A stretch of 64,000 nucleotides of DNA, from positions 46,516,682 to 46,580,681 of the forward strand of contig CM040742.1 in assembly GCA_022829145.1 (NCBI GenBank), in the 5' to 3' direction. The translations under genes were made by a program, and so were the position numbers. The notes under the pieces were generated by a model that did not search any database, was not told where the DNA came from, and saw only the letters and a program-made list of their open reading frames with translations. The number at the start of each line of letters is the position of its first letter. Positions within the stretch are counted from its first letter, which is position 1. This DNA is from Albula goreensis. Taxonomy: Eukaryota > Chordata > Actinopteri > Albuliformes > Albulidae. Shown here piece after piece: positions 47,153 to 60,029 of this stretch.

Positions 47153-47243
47153 CATTTAGTTTGAATTGATGGTGGATCTTTCCCTTCATTTTGTCTTTTG
47201 TTAAAATGAAGGGAAAGACACACCACCAATTCAAATCCAAATG
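47153..47243. repeat. 91-nt hairpin, miRNA-precursor-like
   Basis: Arms 47153-47192 and 47203-47243 pair over about 40 bp with about five mismatches or bulges, around a 10-nt loop (GTCTTTTGTT). CTTTCCCTTCATTTT pairs perfectly next to the loop. It could be a pre-miRNA-like fold or a tiny MITE. No known miRNA was recognised. Confidence 0.7.
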
Positions 47244-48370
47244 CACATGGCAGGAAAACCAAAACACTGTCCCACACAGCGAGAACAAAAGTTGCCTCAC
47301 ACTTGGGCTGGTTACTGAGCAGTATGTGTTAGCTGAACGGCTTGAGGTGAGTTTACCTGTGTGTGACCTCTGCTTAGCCTGACATGTGTTTATCTGTGTG
47401 TGACCTGTGTTTACCTGAAAGGACTGCAATGAGAGTGTAATCCATTTAAATTGGAATTTCTCTCAGCTGAATATAAGAAATAAATTACAGAAATTGCATG
47501 AGGGACACCAGAATTACTGAAATACATTTTGCATTTCAACTGCGATCATTTTTTTTTTTTAATCAATTCATAAAATCAAACAAGCTATTTCACTTTGACA
47601 TAACCATAGTTCTTGAATACCTTTTCAGATTTAATAGGAAACATTAAGTCTGCCATGCACACTCAAAAAATGAAAAAAAAATCTAAAGCCTTTCAAAAAT
47701 AATTAACTTTTATAATAAGCATAACGGAGGGAAAAGAACATATTTAATTTGAGGTCATTTGGAATGGAGGTGTCTGACTGACTGCCATCATGGTTACTGA
47801 TCTACAAACATATGTTCTTTCGCAGAAAAGACAAAATGCAATTTCAAGGTACATTTAACCACAATTGTTGCAGTAAAAGTTTAAAACTCTGAGATGTTCT
47901 CCTGATTGAGGGCTGTTAAAGCGCTATTGGCTGAGCTTTCCTGAGCACCTGTTTTTTTTTTTTTTTTTTTTTTTTCCTGTTTTGTGGATTCAGTTCACTG
48001 TGCAGAAAGACATAGTCAAAAGGCAATGTGAACATAAAGGAGACAAATCTGTCCGACAGTGCCAGGATTCCTATATCAGCATTACAGAGCTGCAGAACTA
48101 CACAGATGCACACATTAGAGCTACAGACTAACTGGTCACCTGAACTTTCTATGACCCCAGTAACACTATGCACAGCTATGTTTTATCAGTCTCCTGATTG
48201 CCACCAATGCAAACTGGCGAGCATCAAACGTATACTATGCAGTATTTTATGTTGAAAACATCACTAAATAACCCTGTTCAATCATTACTGATGATACCTG
48301 TCCAGACCACACCCTTCTGCCTGTACGTGTTACTCTAAAATTATCTGGATGTTTCTGTTATGTCTCTGCA
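47244..48370. other. Intergenic, no gene seen
   Basis: T25 run at 47951-47975. No exon recognised. Confidence 0.45.
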
Positions 48371-48450
48371 TATTTATGTATGTATGTATGTATGTATGTA
48401 TTTATTTATTTGTTTGTTTGTTTGTTTACTTACTTATTTATTTATTCAAT
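48371..48450 (+). repeat. (TATG)n/(TTTA)n/(TTTG)n microsatellite
   Basis: Consecutive tetranucleotide blocks. Confidence 0.9.
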
Positions 48451-49483
48451 ACCATTCTTGCAGGGTAGAATAAAATGCTTCCACAATCACTCAATGATAT
48501 GCTAACAAAAAACACAATACACAAAAACTGAATAGAGCCAGATAAGTTCTGACTACATACAGGTAATAAAAGCAATGACAGTAGGAAAATTAGTAAAAAA
48601 AAAAAGTGAATCAAGAGAAGAAAACAAATTAGAAAGGATATTGAATTAATAATTGCATAAAAAGGCTACCAGATCCCTTTTGTTTCTCCCCATGATTCAC
48701 CATTGTATTCCATAAAAGAACAATCCACATTCACATACAAAGCATCAAAGTTAACACTGCATGACCACCATTTTTCAGAGCCTTCAGAGTGTCACCTAAT
48801 GATGGCCCCGCTACGATCCGCTGTGCGAAGAGCTGCTGGAGATGCCAAAAAGGAACTGTAATTAACGTGGCTGAGAACCTGCCCTTTTTCCACTTCATAC
48901 CTTTTTCTCTTTTTGGAAATGATTGTTACGTAGGACACGGCGTGGAGGCCTCTGTCTGCCAAAGCAGAAAGCCTCTCTGTGGAATGCGGGCATACGGAAC
49001 ATTCACACTCCTCTCGCTGAACAGCTCTTCACAGCTTCGCTAGTGAGGGAGGTGTGAAGTATGAGTGATGTTTATCGCGCAGCTCAAACAGGCAGTGTTC
49101 ATATATACATCAAATCATTTATATATATATGTAAATGTCGCAGATGTACCAAATGAAGCATAATCTGTAACCCCCGTAATATTTTTGCAAAGTTTTTCTC
49201 TTTGTTTGTTTGTTTGGAAAGATATAGGTTGAAAAAAAATCGTCTTATGTTGAAATCTGATGAAATGTTGCATAAAGAAACCGTGTGAAATTGGGATTTT
49301 CCATGTGAAAACCATTCTGTATTCTTTTTTTTTTCAGCACCAGTGAATCACACTGATAACTAATCTAACAAGGGACATGAAAAATCTGTCGCGTTCATGA
49401 GTACATGAGCATCACTAATTTTTTCCAGTGATACAATTTTTAAAAAAAATGTTTACACCTTTTTACAGTATAGGTGGGATGGA
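48451..49483. other. Unique intergenic sequence, enhancer-like at 48780-49060
   Basis: The block is unique with CpG words and TGTAATTAACGTGG. ATATAT patch at 49100-49135. Confidence 0.35.
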
Positions 49484-49693
49484 CGAGGTGTGGCTATTAA
49501 ATAAGACTGGGCTTATGTAAGCTGAACCACAGCGTTCATGCATGAACCATGTGGTATACATTAACCAATGGGCCAGCATAAACAACCCCTGAAAGTTTCA
49601 ATCCACTCACGTCTTCAGTTTGAGGTTACACATTGCTTAAAGTAGACATGTTTTTCTTGAGCATTAGTCTCATTATTTAATAGCCAAACCTCG
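49484..49693. mobile_element. Mariner-type MITE
   Basis: Terminal inverted repeats of about 30 bp: left CGAGGTGTGGCTATTAAATA, right complement CGAGGTTTGGCTATTAAATA, each followed by GAGACT or GACT. This is the terminus of a mariner lineage found in many animals. TA follows the right end; the left TA is mutated (GA). 210 bp, no transposase. Confidence 0.7.
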
Positions 49694-50725
49694 TAGGTGG
49701 GGGAAATGCAACATTTGGTGTCGAACCAAGCATTCTAAATCTAGAATGAACAGTAGGCATTCAAATTTCCTCTTACTTCTGATAAGTCAATGGGAGAGGT
49801 GCAAATTTGTTTGGCTTCACACCTATTAAATGCTAAATGCATTGAGATACCTGAAAAGTTTTCCTAATTAACTGCAGTCAGCTTGCAAATAAACTGCTAA
49901 GGATTTTGCAATGATTACCGGTGTATTATTTTCAAGATTCTACAGCAAAAAGCCAAAAATAACAGAAAATCCACCAAATCACTCCGTGTGTACGTTTTAC
50001 CATGCAGTGAGATAGCAGCCAATGCTAAGTACTGAAAACTGTAAGCTAGTTAGCTGAATCACTGTGCATTCAAAATCTGAAACCTGTTTAATATCCCAAT
50101 AGTTCCCTTTATTCATTGCTGAGGTGCTTTAACATCAAAGCATACCATCAACGATTACTGCTGTTATATCTATTTCATCTGGCCCAGTATTCATAGAACA
50201 ACATCAGAATTAGTTGAGCTTGTCGGTTCTTTTTTGATGGATTTGTTTGGATAAACTCAGACTTGTCACTGGCCCAGAGAGTTGAATTGTCAGCACATCC
50301 TGCTTATAATCTGTTGGCATATTCACCTTTCCACAGGGTGAAAACTTCTCATGCCATTAGTCTCACTGAAAACTTTCTTGGGAATTTAAATGAAAGAGGC
50401 ATTAGACTCTGCAAATCACAGAGGGGCCTTGCATAGCCCACATGTCCCCAGAGAAACTCTCTCTAAGAGCTGGACTTATTTCGAGCTCACTTCCTTTCCA
50501 AGAAGTGAAATAGGAGTGACCTCACCTGGATGAGGGCGATGAAGCTTTGCGGAGCTTGTGAGCCGAAGCCTGGAGGTAACACACCGTCGCTCTTAAAATA
50601 AACAGTTTCACAACGGGGGTAAAATAAACAATGCTAGGCTAATGGAATCAATGGCCACGCTGGCTGAATGAAAACTCCTTTGACTGGGAAGAGTCTCTTA
50701 TTCATTGTGTGGATTGCGGAAGCTG

Positions 50726-50756
<31 letters not shown>

Positions 50757-51490
50757 AATATGCACGCCATAAACAGACATCACTGAACCACCCTCCTCCC
50801 CATTCACCCACCAAAACATAAAATAAAACATAAAAAATAGAATGTGAAAAACCCAAGTTTTCAGTTTTACATATAACATCTTCATAATGTGCATTATAAA
50901 TGGCGGTGAAGGAGTAAAACATACTGTTGCACTTTCAAGCTTCGACCAGCGACCGCACATCCAGTGATGGCCACGCCCAGGGGGAGATGGGTTTTCGTGT
51001 TTTAAAGGAGTATTTTCAAAATTAAATCATAATCATGCACATTAAAATGTATAGAATTGGGTGTGTATCTTGTTGCATGTGTGCAGTAAGTTACACTATG
51101 ACAAAATTCAACTCAAATTTTATTTTATACAAGATCAGCTGAAAATGAGAAGGTAATATAGCACACTAAATTAACTCATTAAGACCGAACTTTAGGTTCA
51201 TACTTTCATGTGACTTATGGGTCAAGTTCAGCCTAGTTGGTTAGTTTGTTATTACAGACCATGTGAAAGGACTGTCCTCATTTTACATGTGTAATTAAGA
51301 GCACTGCTGACCTGTTCCATGCTACAGAAATTGCAGTTCCTCAGTAACAGCCTGTAATTACCTCGTAATTATGATGTAATTACACATTTTAAGTGTAATT
51401 TGATGTGTGAAGTGTTACCAGAATACATTAAAAAAATGTCATGCAGAGCTGTAAAATTTCCAGCACTTGAGATGGGATGAGTAATGGGCA
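49694..51490. other. Unique intergenic sequence
   Basis: 50380-50620 is unique and balanced, possibly regulatory. T25 run at 50732-50757. No gene seen. Confidence 0.4.

Positions 51491-51524
<34 letters not shown>
51491..51524 (+). repeat. (TG)n microsatellite
   Basis: Uninterrupted TG units. Confidence 0.95.
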
Positions 51525-51526
<2 letters not shown>

Positions 51527-52030
51527 CGGGGGGGCAGGTGGTTGATGGGTATTTTCTGTAGCTTCTTATATCTTTATCCACTCCTCTTATGCCCACAGCA
51601 TTCTCTGAAAGCTCTTGAGACGGCATTGCTTACCACATCAAGGAGCGAAAACAGAAAAGGTCAACAAATTCACCCAGCCCCATAATTAAAAATGGATGTA
51701 AATTGACCAGGAATGGATCGGTGGCATTGACTGGTCAACATATTCACACCCCCCCCCCCCACAATCTCACTCTGTCTGTCTCAGATTCTCCATCTCATCT
51801 CTGCTGTGTTTGTTCAGGATACTATAAATTGGTGCATGTTGGTGGATACTTAACAAAACTATATCTGTGGGGGGGCAGGTTTTTTTATGAAAGTGAAAAA
51901 TCTGATTATTTTGGGGCTGCAGTGGTGTATAGTTTATTTTTTCCATTTGCCATTTGACCACTTGTGATCGATTCGGTCAGATAATGTATTCTGCTGGCGA
52001 CAGAGTCCTGGATCAATGGCTTTTCACCAC
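51525..52030. other. Intergenic, no gene seen
   Basis: Includes a C11 run near 51750 and G tracts at 51870. Confidence 0.45.
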
Positions 52031-52400
52031 ACGTTCACTTTTTAGGAAGCGCAGTAATTCATCCTTAATTATAGGGCCGGATTGTGCAAGCCGAGCTGTG
52101 TGTAGAGGGCTGCTGCCCACTCTTTAATGCCTCTGAGAGGGCCGGAGAAACATTAAGATCCCCGTCCAGATAACGGCCCTGCAAGACAGCTCGATCTCGC
52201 CGAGGAGAGGAGAGGAAATCGGGGATATCAGCTCAAACTCAAATCGGCGTCACGTTATCGTTAGCGGACGGGGCTCCAAACTCGGTCACGGTTACGCGAG
52301 TTATGCGAGGCTCTGTCAGGCCTGCGTTTGATCAGACCGCAGCGGATATTAATCGGAGGACCAGTGCTGGGAGTGGCTGTGAAAATCTCTAATCCTCTCA
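52031..52400. other. CpG-rich enhancer-like unique block
   Basis: Dense CpG (TCTCGCCGAGG, GGCGTCACGTTATCG, GTTACGCGAGTTATGCGAGG) in an A/T-rich neighbourhood, plus TTAATTATAGG. Non-repetitive, no ORF. Confidence 0.4.
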
Positions 52401-54960
52401 GATTCATAGGAGGACGCTCTCACATATCAGCATGGATAGCAATTTATTTCTTAACCGTTCATTCATATTTGTGCAATCAAGTCAATGGGCTGTGTATGTA
52501 GAAGCATCCTGACCACAAGGCTTCTGCAGTTTTGTGTATGTGTGAAACAGGAATGCAGTATGACTGATTATGTGCACAGCTTGTTTCGAATGCAGCCTGT
52601 TGTGAATTCAAATCCTGCCTCTCCCAACAAGGAGCATTTCTGAGAAGGGGGCTGCTGGGTATTTTCTTTTTAACTTTTTTTTTTTTTTTGAAGTATCTGC
52701 AGCCGTACGTGTCACCGTTTGTTGACATACCAGGTGTTTTCCTGTCCTGTTTTCTGTGTCTTTGTGAGGACACACACAAGACAGTTTAATGGTCATGTGC
52801 CATACTCCCAGAGACAGCCGGCTATTCTGGGTGACACTGAGAGCCGGGACACAGGCTGCGATAAATCATTTTCATTCCCTGCATTCGTCCGCCTTCTCGC
52901 TGGTTTGTTGTGTAATTTGAAATAATTGGCCACCTGATCTTAAAAGGGGTGATCAGAGGTTGGTGTCGTCACGGGCAACATTGTCTGTGTATAATTTCAG
53001 CTGATAAATATTACTTTGCATCTCAGACCTGCAGAATAGTAAAACTCAGAATTCTGGGCAACAAAAGCTCAATGGCAGGACGTCAGCAAGTCCAAGATGG
53101 ACACAAAATGGGCACGATTTTCTGGTCTGCGTATGTCTGGAATAGCAACATTTTAGGAGATCTTTTCCAGTGAATGTTTATCGTTGATTTTGAACTGGTC
53201 TTAAATTCTGGTCTTAGGTTCTCTTCTGATCTTCTTCAGTCAGGGAGGAGTGAATTTCCCTGTGCAGGTCTCTGAAAATCTCTGTTATACCTGTAATGGA
53301 GACATCTGGACATGAGAAATTAGTTTGCCATAATCACAGGAATCCAATGATAATATGTATGGCTAAAAGTGAAATATGGACTTAATATTTGTCAGGTTGA
53401 AAAAGCTGTGATGACCCAGCCCCTAAGACCCAAGGGCATGTCAGTTACCAAAAACGGATAGTGTAAAAATGAAGTGTATTTATTACGCACTATGAGTAAA
53501 AGTAAACCAATGATCAGACAGCTTCTCCAATCCAAGCACAGATAACATGGACCCTGATGAAGAATCTGAGCTCCTGCCCAGCCTAGCACAATTTTAGACC
53601 TAGCTGTTAATTATGTGAATTCCTCAGTCAAACAAACAAAAGCAGTGAGTTCAGACACTTGAAAATGGCTTCAAATAGCAGAAGACAGATGGCTGATTTC
53701 TTCACCATCCCAACACTGTCTCTCTCAGGTCACACTCTCCATTAATCCTGAATCTTTATTCCGAGTGAGGTCACAACTTTCTTAGCCCCACTGAGTCAAA
53801 AAAAAAAAACATAGCATGTACCCCCCAACACACACACACAGAACCCCACAACCCCCCCTTAACACTGTAAATATTCTTTAAAAATGGTCTGTGGTTTCCA
53901 GCACATCTCACATATTTCAAGCTACGCCACCCCTGGTTGTCAGCTGCTTTCACTAAATTATGTATTAGTATATTAGGCAACCATGTTCCTGTTAACCCTT
54001 TTCATAGCGGTGAGATGGGAACCACGAGACGTGTCAGAGAGAGAGGGTCGAGTATGTGTTTGAAGGTACCAATAAGATCCATCTTTGCTTAATTCAGTCA
54101 GGCAAAAATGAAGTCTCCTGCTTGCTTTCAGTCTCTCGAAATTTTGTTAAAGGACCATTGACCTTTCCCTCATTAGATCTGTGTTGTGAGTACCACAGAG
54201 AGGAGAATAGGAAAGTGCACTCTCCAGTCAGTTAGGAACTGAAAGCGCAGTGGAAAACAAATACTCTCCACTTCCAGTTCACCTCTGCGTCAATAGGGCT
54301 AGATGAGTGTGAATGACTTCATGTGGCCCACATCGATATACATCATTTGATCATTTTTAAATAATAACATACTAGTGCATGTGTACAAATTGCATGGACC
54401 GGACATGCTGATTAATAACTGGACGCACTGGTCATACAGATCTTGCAGATATACACCATTGAGCAAGGTACCTCAACTACCACAGCAAAACTGCTGCTGC
54501 ATTTCATAAAACAAACTCCAGCGTCTTAAACGGATTTAAGCTATGCAAGTTCTTCTGCTGAATGCTATGCAGTATACCTATAGTCCCACAATTAAGAGCT
54601 GAATACTGTATTATTTATTTATTATTATTTATCACTGTGAGATACTTCTATGAGAAAGAAAAGGCTAGCGCACAGACCTTTTTCCACATGACACATTCTG
54701 GGTAGGATTTGAGGCCCATGTCGTCATAAAGGGTCGAGAACCTTTGTTTTAACCTGTGACATAAAATTACAAGCTTGGTCACAGTACGCTATTCCAGCAG
54801 CCCGTGTAACAGACAGCTCGGAGCAGCTGATTTCATTGTGTGCTTGTGAAGACCTCCGCAAAGCTGTAATTGCTGGCCTCAAAGTCCCCAGGTTTCCATT
54901 AGGCCCTTTCTGTATCCCTCGCACAGTTTCACAGAGGGGAGACGTGGGGTGGACAAACAT
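52401..54960. other. Intergenic with SINE-like remnants
   Basis: 52600-52625 (GTGAATTCAAATCCTGCC) and 54460-54560 (TTGAGCAAGGTACCTCAAC) resemble decayed SINE pieces. No gene seen. Confidence 0.4.
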
Positions 54961-55480
54961 TAACAGTAATGGGCCTCTCAGAAACCGCGCGGGCAGACCG
55001 TTTTTCGCGGCGTAATAAATTCAGATCACAGCTGCGGAAGACTCACCCAGTCGCCCGTCGAGAGGAGAGGAGCTAGCCACCAAATTACATTATCGGTAGA
55101 AATATTGTTTTACATGTCGCCCGAGTTACAGATCCATCACAAGCTTTAAGCTGTCCGACCGTTTATGTATTTACTGCCGTTATTGATTCAGAAATGAAAT
55201 CGGGTTATGGGTCATAAATGTTTACTATAACCAAAGTAACCAGAGAAGCTGGGCCGGGGGTTCTGTCCCCACTCAGACAGACATGCAGAGAGACGCGGTA
55301 TTGACTGAGCGATGTAATCGGCGCGTCGAAGCACACACGGTTAACTGCTGAGCGTATTCGTTAAAGTGGCGATTGAGCCGGGGTGGGGGATGCTAACACA
55401 ACGGCGGCGGGGGGGGCTAAGTGGACATTATCAATAACCTGACAAACGAAAACAGTGTCCAAGCCAGGCCAGTATCGGCT
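54961..55480. other. CpG-rich enhancer-like unique block
   Basis: Unique sequence with repeated CpG (AACCGCGCGGGCAG, TTCGCGGCG, CGGCGCGTCG) and TAAT/ATAAAT cores. Composition as in 52031-52400. Confidence 0.4.
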
Positions 55481-57000
55481 TTTATTAAACGATTTATCCT
55501 CGTGCAGAGTGGTACCCGCTCTCTGTCCAATGATTGCGTCTCTGGGCTTTTGTCAGTCGGTCCACCTTATTGATTATCTCTGTGAGGATAAAGGGAAGAA
55601 ACAAAAGGGGAGAAACTGAAGCGGCAGAGCCTTTTCTTTTTTTTTTTTTTTTTTTACATGTGAGACTGGATGTAAGGCAAGAATAACAGCTTGTTGTGGA
55701 AGGACAAGCATGCCGTGTGATTTCTAACAATCCTCTAAATAATCAATGACTCTTGGGGCAGAGAATGTGTTTGGGTTGTATTATAATTGCTAAACATTTT
55801 TTTTTTTTTTGGGAGTGGGGGCTATAGGGGGTGGCCATTGTGAGGCGCCATACCAGCATACAGGGTAATTACATTTTTTTCACGACATAATGGGGTGTCC
55901 CCATTACCCTCCTCCACACCTCTCACACTTTGAACCCCAAATTTCACCCAAGCTCACAAAGTAATTGAGATGAAGACGTATGGGAAAATCTGTTCATTGT
56001 GCAAATGCACAATCTCATATGATATGTTTGCCTTCTTAATACTCTCGTCCCTCGCCTCCCACAATGTTCTGTCTACAATGGGATTGAATCCAAAGGTGTA
56101 TCAGAAAAGCCAAGAGATGTGAAATTATGCAATATCATCAATATTCTTATTGGGGGCACCAGACCTTGACCTGGTTATCTGCAGGAAACATAACAGCATA
56201 TAAGCGCCCCACCCATACCTGTCACCCCCCGCCCCAGACAGACCAGGCCAGGCCAGGCCGACATCACCAGGAATGAAGAGGGCCCAGGAATCCAATTATG
56301 AAATGCAAATACTGAACCATGCCACAGACTCGAGGCTCCGGCACAAATGCCATCTCCTGCAACTCAGGAAGAGCTCAGACCGGTCTCTGGGCTTCCTCTG
56401 CCCAAGCCAGCGCCCGACATCCGCAGCAGCGGCAGAATAAATCATTATAAATCTTTTATGTCAGTAATACTTCGATTAAACGGTCCGGAGTTCGGAGGTG
56501 CTCCAATCCCCCCCTCTGCATTTATCTCTTTATTTATTTATTTCAGGTGATAATGCTTTTGGGGTTCTAACCCTCGTCTCGTGTTCGGATTTGGGTCACA
56601 TCAGTTACGCTCATGCAACTGTTCAGCGTAACTCCAGAGCTGTCATAATTCAAATTTTACCCTTCAAAAATGTATGTTTCACCAAAATTAAAAGTACAAT
56701 CCACAATGATAAAAGTATTGAATGGTTATTTACCTCATGACAGACCACTCTTCCTCACTTTAGCAGTCTCTTGGCACCATTTTATTTATACCCTGTAATT
56801 TCTTCCATCACTCTCCTCCTTCCTCAGCCCATAAGCTGGCCCACTGGATCAATTTGGACCCAAACTGGGGCAATTTGTACTGAGTGACTTTTTTTTTTTC
56901 TGCTACAACATAGTGAGAGCTAGTGAGAGGTCAACTATGATTTCAGTCGCTGCTACCAGTCTGACCACCACTATATGTGTTTCTCACAAATGTCAGAAGA
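55481..57000. other. Unique intergenic sequence
   Basis: T-rich runs at 55627-55656 and 55798-55810. 55860-56480 is partly CpG-containing. No gene seen. Confidence 0.4.
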
Positions 57001-57125
57001 CAGACGTCTCGAATTAAAAATATCTGTGTACTTGTATGCAAAATAGTACATGTACTTTTAGTGTACTATTAGTGTGCTTAGAAGTATGTACTAACAAGTG
57101 CGCAAGTATTCAATTTGGGACTCGG
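57001..57125. mobile_element. Dispersed fish DNA-repeat fragment
   Basis: Words AGTACATGTACTTTTAGTG and TATTCAATTTGGGACTC resemble a common teleost non-autonomous DNA element. No ends defined. Confidence 0.3.
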
Positions 57126-58593
57126 CCAGTATATCGGTACACTGATAGTGTAGAGATGTGGTAAAAACATACATTTTTACATGTTCATACAGTCTATGCT
57201 GAGGATTTCATAAAGCTGGAGACTGAAAAATCGACATTCCTTTGATTTTTAAATGCCAAAACTGGCCCATTTTGACCGGAAAATGAAGAGAGGGTTAACC
57301 TTTCCATGAGCCAGAGAAGAAAGCAAAAAGGAAATACAGAAAATCTTTTGGCTAAAGCAAACATCCTACCTCGAGATAACAAGAGTTGCTTGAGGATATA
57401 AAATCCCTGTTTCCTTGGAATTGAATGAGAAATGCATTTAGCAATGTAATGCTGGTTTTCAGCGTTATATATAATGGATACATAAAGAATAGTCTATTGG
57501 GCTGTGCGCGACACCAAAGGTATTAAAGACTTAAATAAAAATGTGTTGATAACATAGAGAATAAAGGCTTTCATAAGCAACCTCCTACCTTAAAGGAAAG
57601 CAGCGCAAATGGGGGAAAAATGTGCTTATTGGAATGACCCAGAGATAAAACCCTTTTGCTTTTGTGAAGTTTTGTGTGCCTTACTGTTGCCACGGTGCTG
57701 TGGAAGTTTTCTGCATGGTGTATCTGTGAAAGAAAGCTGAGTGAGCTGACTGCTATTAGCCCAGTGTCTAATTACGAGTTAATCACTCCCTTCTCTTCTT
57801 TGCAAAACTGATACAACACAATGACTTTAATTTACTGCATTTTTTTTTCTCTCCAGGAGTGTGAATAATTCATTTTATATGAACGATGACCTTCCTCATT
57901 ATTCCCCTTTGTATCTAATTTGTACTTTCTTTCAGGGAAGATTCATTAGAAAAACATTTTATCCGAATGCTGATGTATGAGTTCTGCTGGACCAGAAAGG
58001 CCTCGAAAGACATGAACAAGCAAGAATTTGCTAAAAAGTTTACAGCCAGAAACCATGTATGAAAATGTATATTTTATTGATAGTATTTAACACTTATAAT
58101 TTCACTTGAATATATTACTGTGTAGCATTATATATTCGGTGCCAAGAATCCCAATAGAAGGAAAAATATTAACAGGTTGTTTTCACAGTCTACACATTCT
58201 ACACTCAAGCAAAAATACTAACTTGGTTGCTTTTGTAAAGTTTTCAGGGTGTATACTGTACATCATTCATAAATCATTTTACCAAAACCAAGTTTCATTT
58301 AATTGGCTTTAATGTATGAAATGATAGGAGTTGATTTTGACTTCCAATCCTGAGATCAACATAGTGTTGAGGGTATCACAAGTTTTAAATGGCTTTGACA
58401 CATGCAGGTCCTTTCAGCATGGGTGCCATGACAAGATCTCGCTGCATAAAGCAAAATCACAGACTGCCACAGCCCAGGGGCAAAAAATGTGTTTACACGA
58501 TAAAAACAAAGTTAATTGACATGTATGGAGTGAACAGGTTTTGTGGCTATTATTAAATTTTGTACGTCACCTTTGTTTAGCAAGGTGGATAGC
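57126..58593. other. Unique intergenic sequence with an exon-like patch
   Basis: 57840-58060 is unique and has two pyrimidine-AG acceptors (57857, 57936) and a short open frame (see findings). Otherwise no gene. Confidence 0.35.
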
Positions 58594-59032
58594 TGACACC
58601 CCCATCATTTCCTGTTTAACTCTGTGCCCACACCCCCATCATTTCCTGTTTAACTCAGTGCCCACACCCCCATCATTTCCTGTTTAACTCTGTGCCCACA
58701 CCCCCGTCATTTCCTGTTTAACTCTGTGCCCACACCCCTGTCATTTCCTGTTTAACTCTGTGCCCAAACCCCTGTCATTTCCTGTTTAACTCTGTGCCCA
58801 CACCCCCGTCATTTCCTGTTTAACTCTGTGCCCACACCCCCATCATTTCCTGTTTAACTCTGTGCCCACACCCCCGTCATTTCCTGTTTACCTCAGTGCC
58901 CACACCCCCCCCATCATTTCCTGTTTAACTCAGTGCCCACACCCCCATCATTTCCTGTTTAACTCAGTGCCCACACCCCCATCATTTCCTGTTTAACACA
59001 GTGCCCACACCCCCCCATCATTTCCTGTTTAA
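58594..59032. repeat. 34-bp minisatellite, 13 copies
   Basis: Units join a CACACCCCC box, CATTTCCTG (ETS-type core) and TTTAACTCTGTGCC. Length variation is in the C run. Confidence 0.95.
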
Positions 59033-59045
59033 GTCAGACAGAAGA

Positions 59046-59059
59046 TCGCCCCCTGCAGG
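59046..59059 (-). promoter_or_regulatory. CTCF-like motif, reverse
   Basis: The minus strand CCTGCAGGGGGCGA matches the core at 12 of 14 positions, directly after the 34-bp array. Confidence 0.35.
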
Positions 59060-60029
59060 CCATCCGTCATTTCATCACAGATTGTGTCCCATCCAAGCAC
59101 TAAGCATTCACATTTCTGCGCTGAGCGCCAGGGTAGTTACTGAAGTATTCATGACTGCCTTTTGAACTCTTGATTTTGAGTATCAATTTACTTGTTGGAC
59201 ATTCCGTGATTGCAACAAACAAAATACATTGGATAACAGTGTAAGATGATAACAGGAGTTTTTAAGTTTCTGATATATATACACAAAAGCCTGTTTGTTG
59301 GTAACAAATATAGCGAACGATGGAATCAATATGGGTGTCTTTGGTGGTGAAATCACACTTATCAAACATAATTTCAGGGGAATTCTAGAAAAGCTCAGGT
59401 CATATGTGCCTATTAGGATAGTGTCAAACAATTTATTTCAAACTGCTGCAACCCAACAGGTTGCAAAACCGTAGAGAAATCAATCAGTCAAGCAACCAGC
59501 AAAACAGTCATTCAGTCAATCAATCAATTAATCAATCAATGAATCTCTGAGGATTGACTACACAGGGCAATACAATGGAGATGTTTTTTTTTTTATGGAC
59601 AAGTTTATCTTGCGACCTTAAAAAGTTATGGTCAATTGCTAGGCATTCTCTTAATACTAAAACAGTAGCTATTGTATTTTGTTTTTTTTGGACTCTCACT
59701 TCAAATGTGAAGAACAGTTTCACCCTTCAGGTCTGAGCTTTCTGATCAATGCGTTTCAGTGCCCCACAGCGTGCCAGCTCATCTCGCCTTCTGACAATTT
59801 TCAAGTTTTCACAGAGTAAACAGTTTGACCTTTTCCCCACTTAAGACACAGTCAGCGTTTATTCTCACACCTCAGTGTTCTGTGAAGTTGCACCTTCCGC
59901 TGAAGGTAAAGGAAGAAGGTGACATTTAAACTAGCCTATAGATATGGCAACCATTGTTTAGACTGTTCGATGTTTTCAGCTCCTGGTTTAATTTAAATGT
60001 TTAGCTGCCCTGTGAGAGTATAAATTTGA
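59060..60029. other. Intergenic, no gene seen
   Basis: Small (CAAT)n patch at 59514-59540 and a T run at 59585-59594. Confidence 0.5.
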
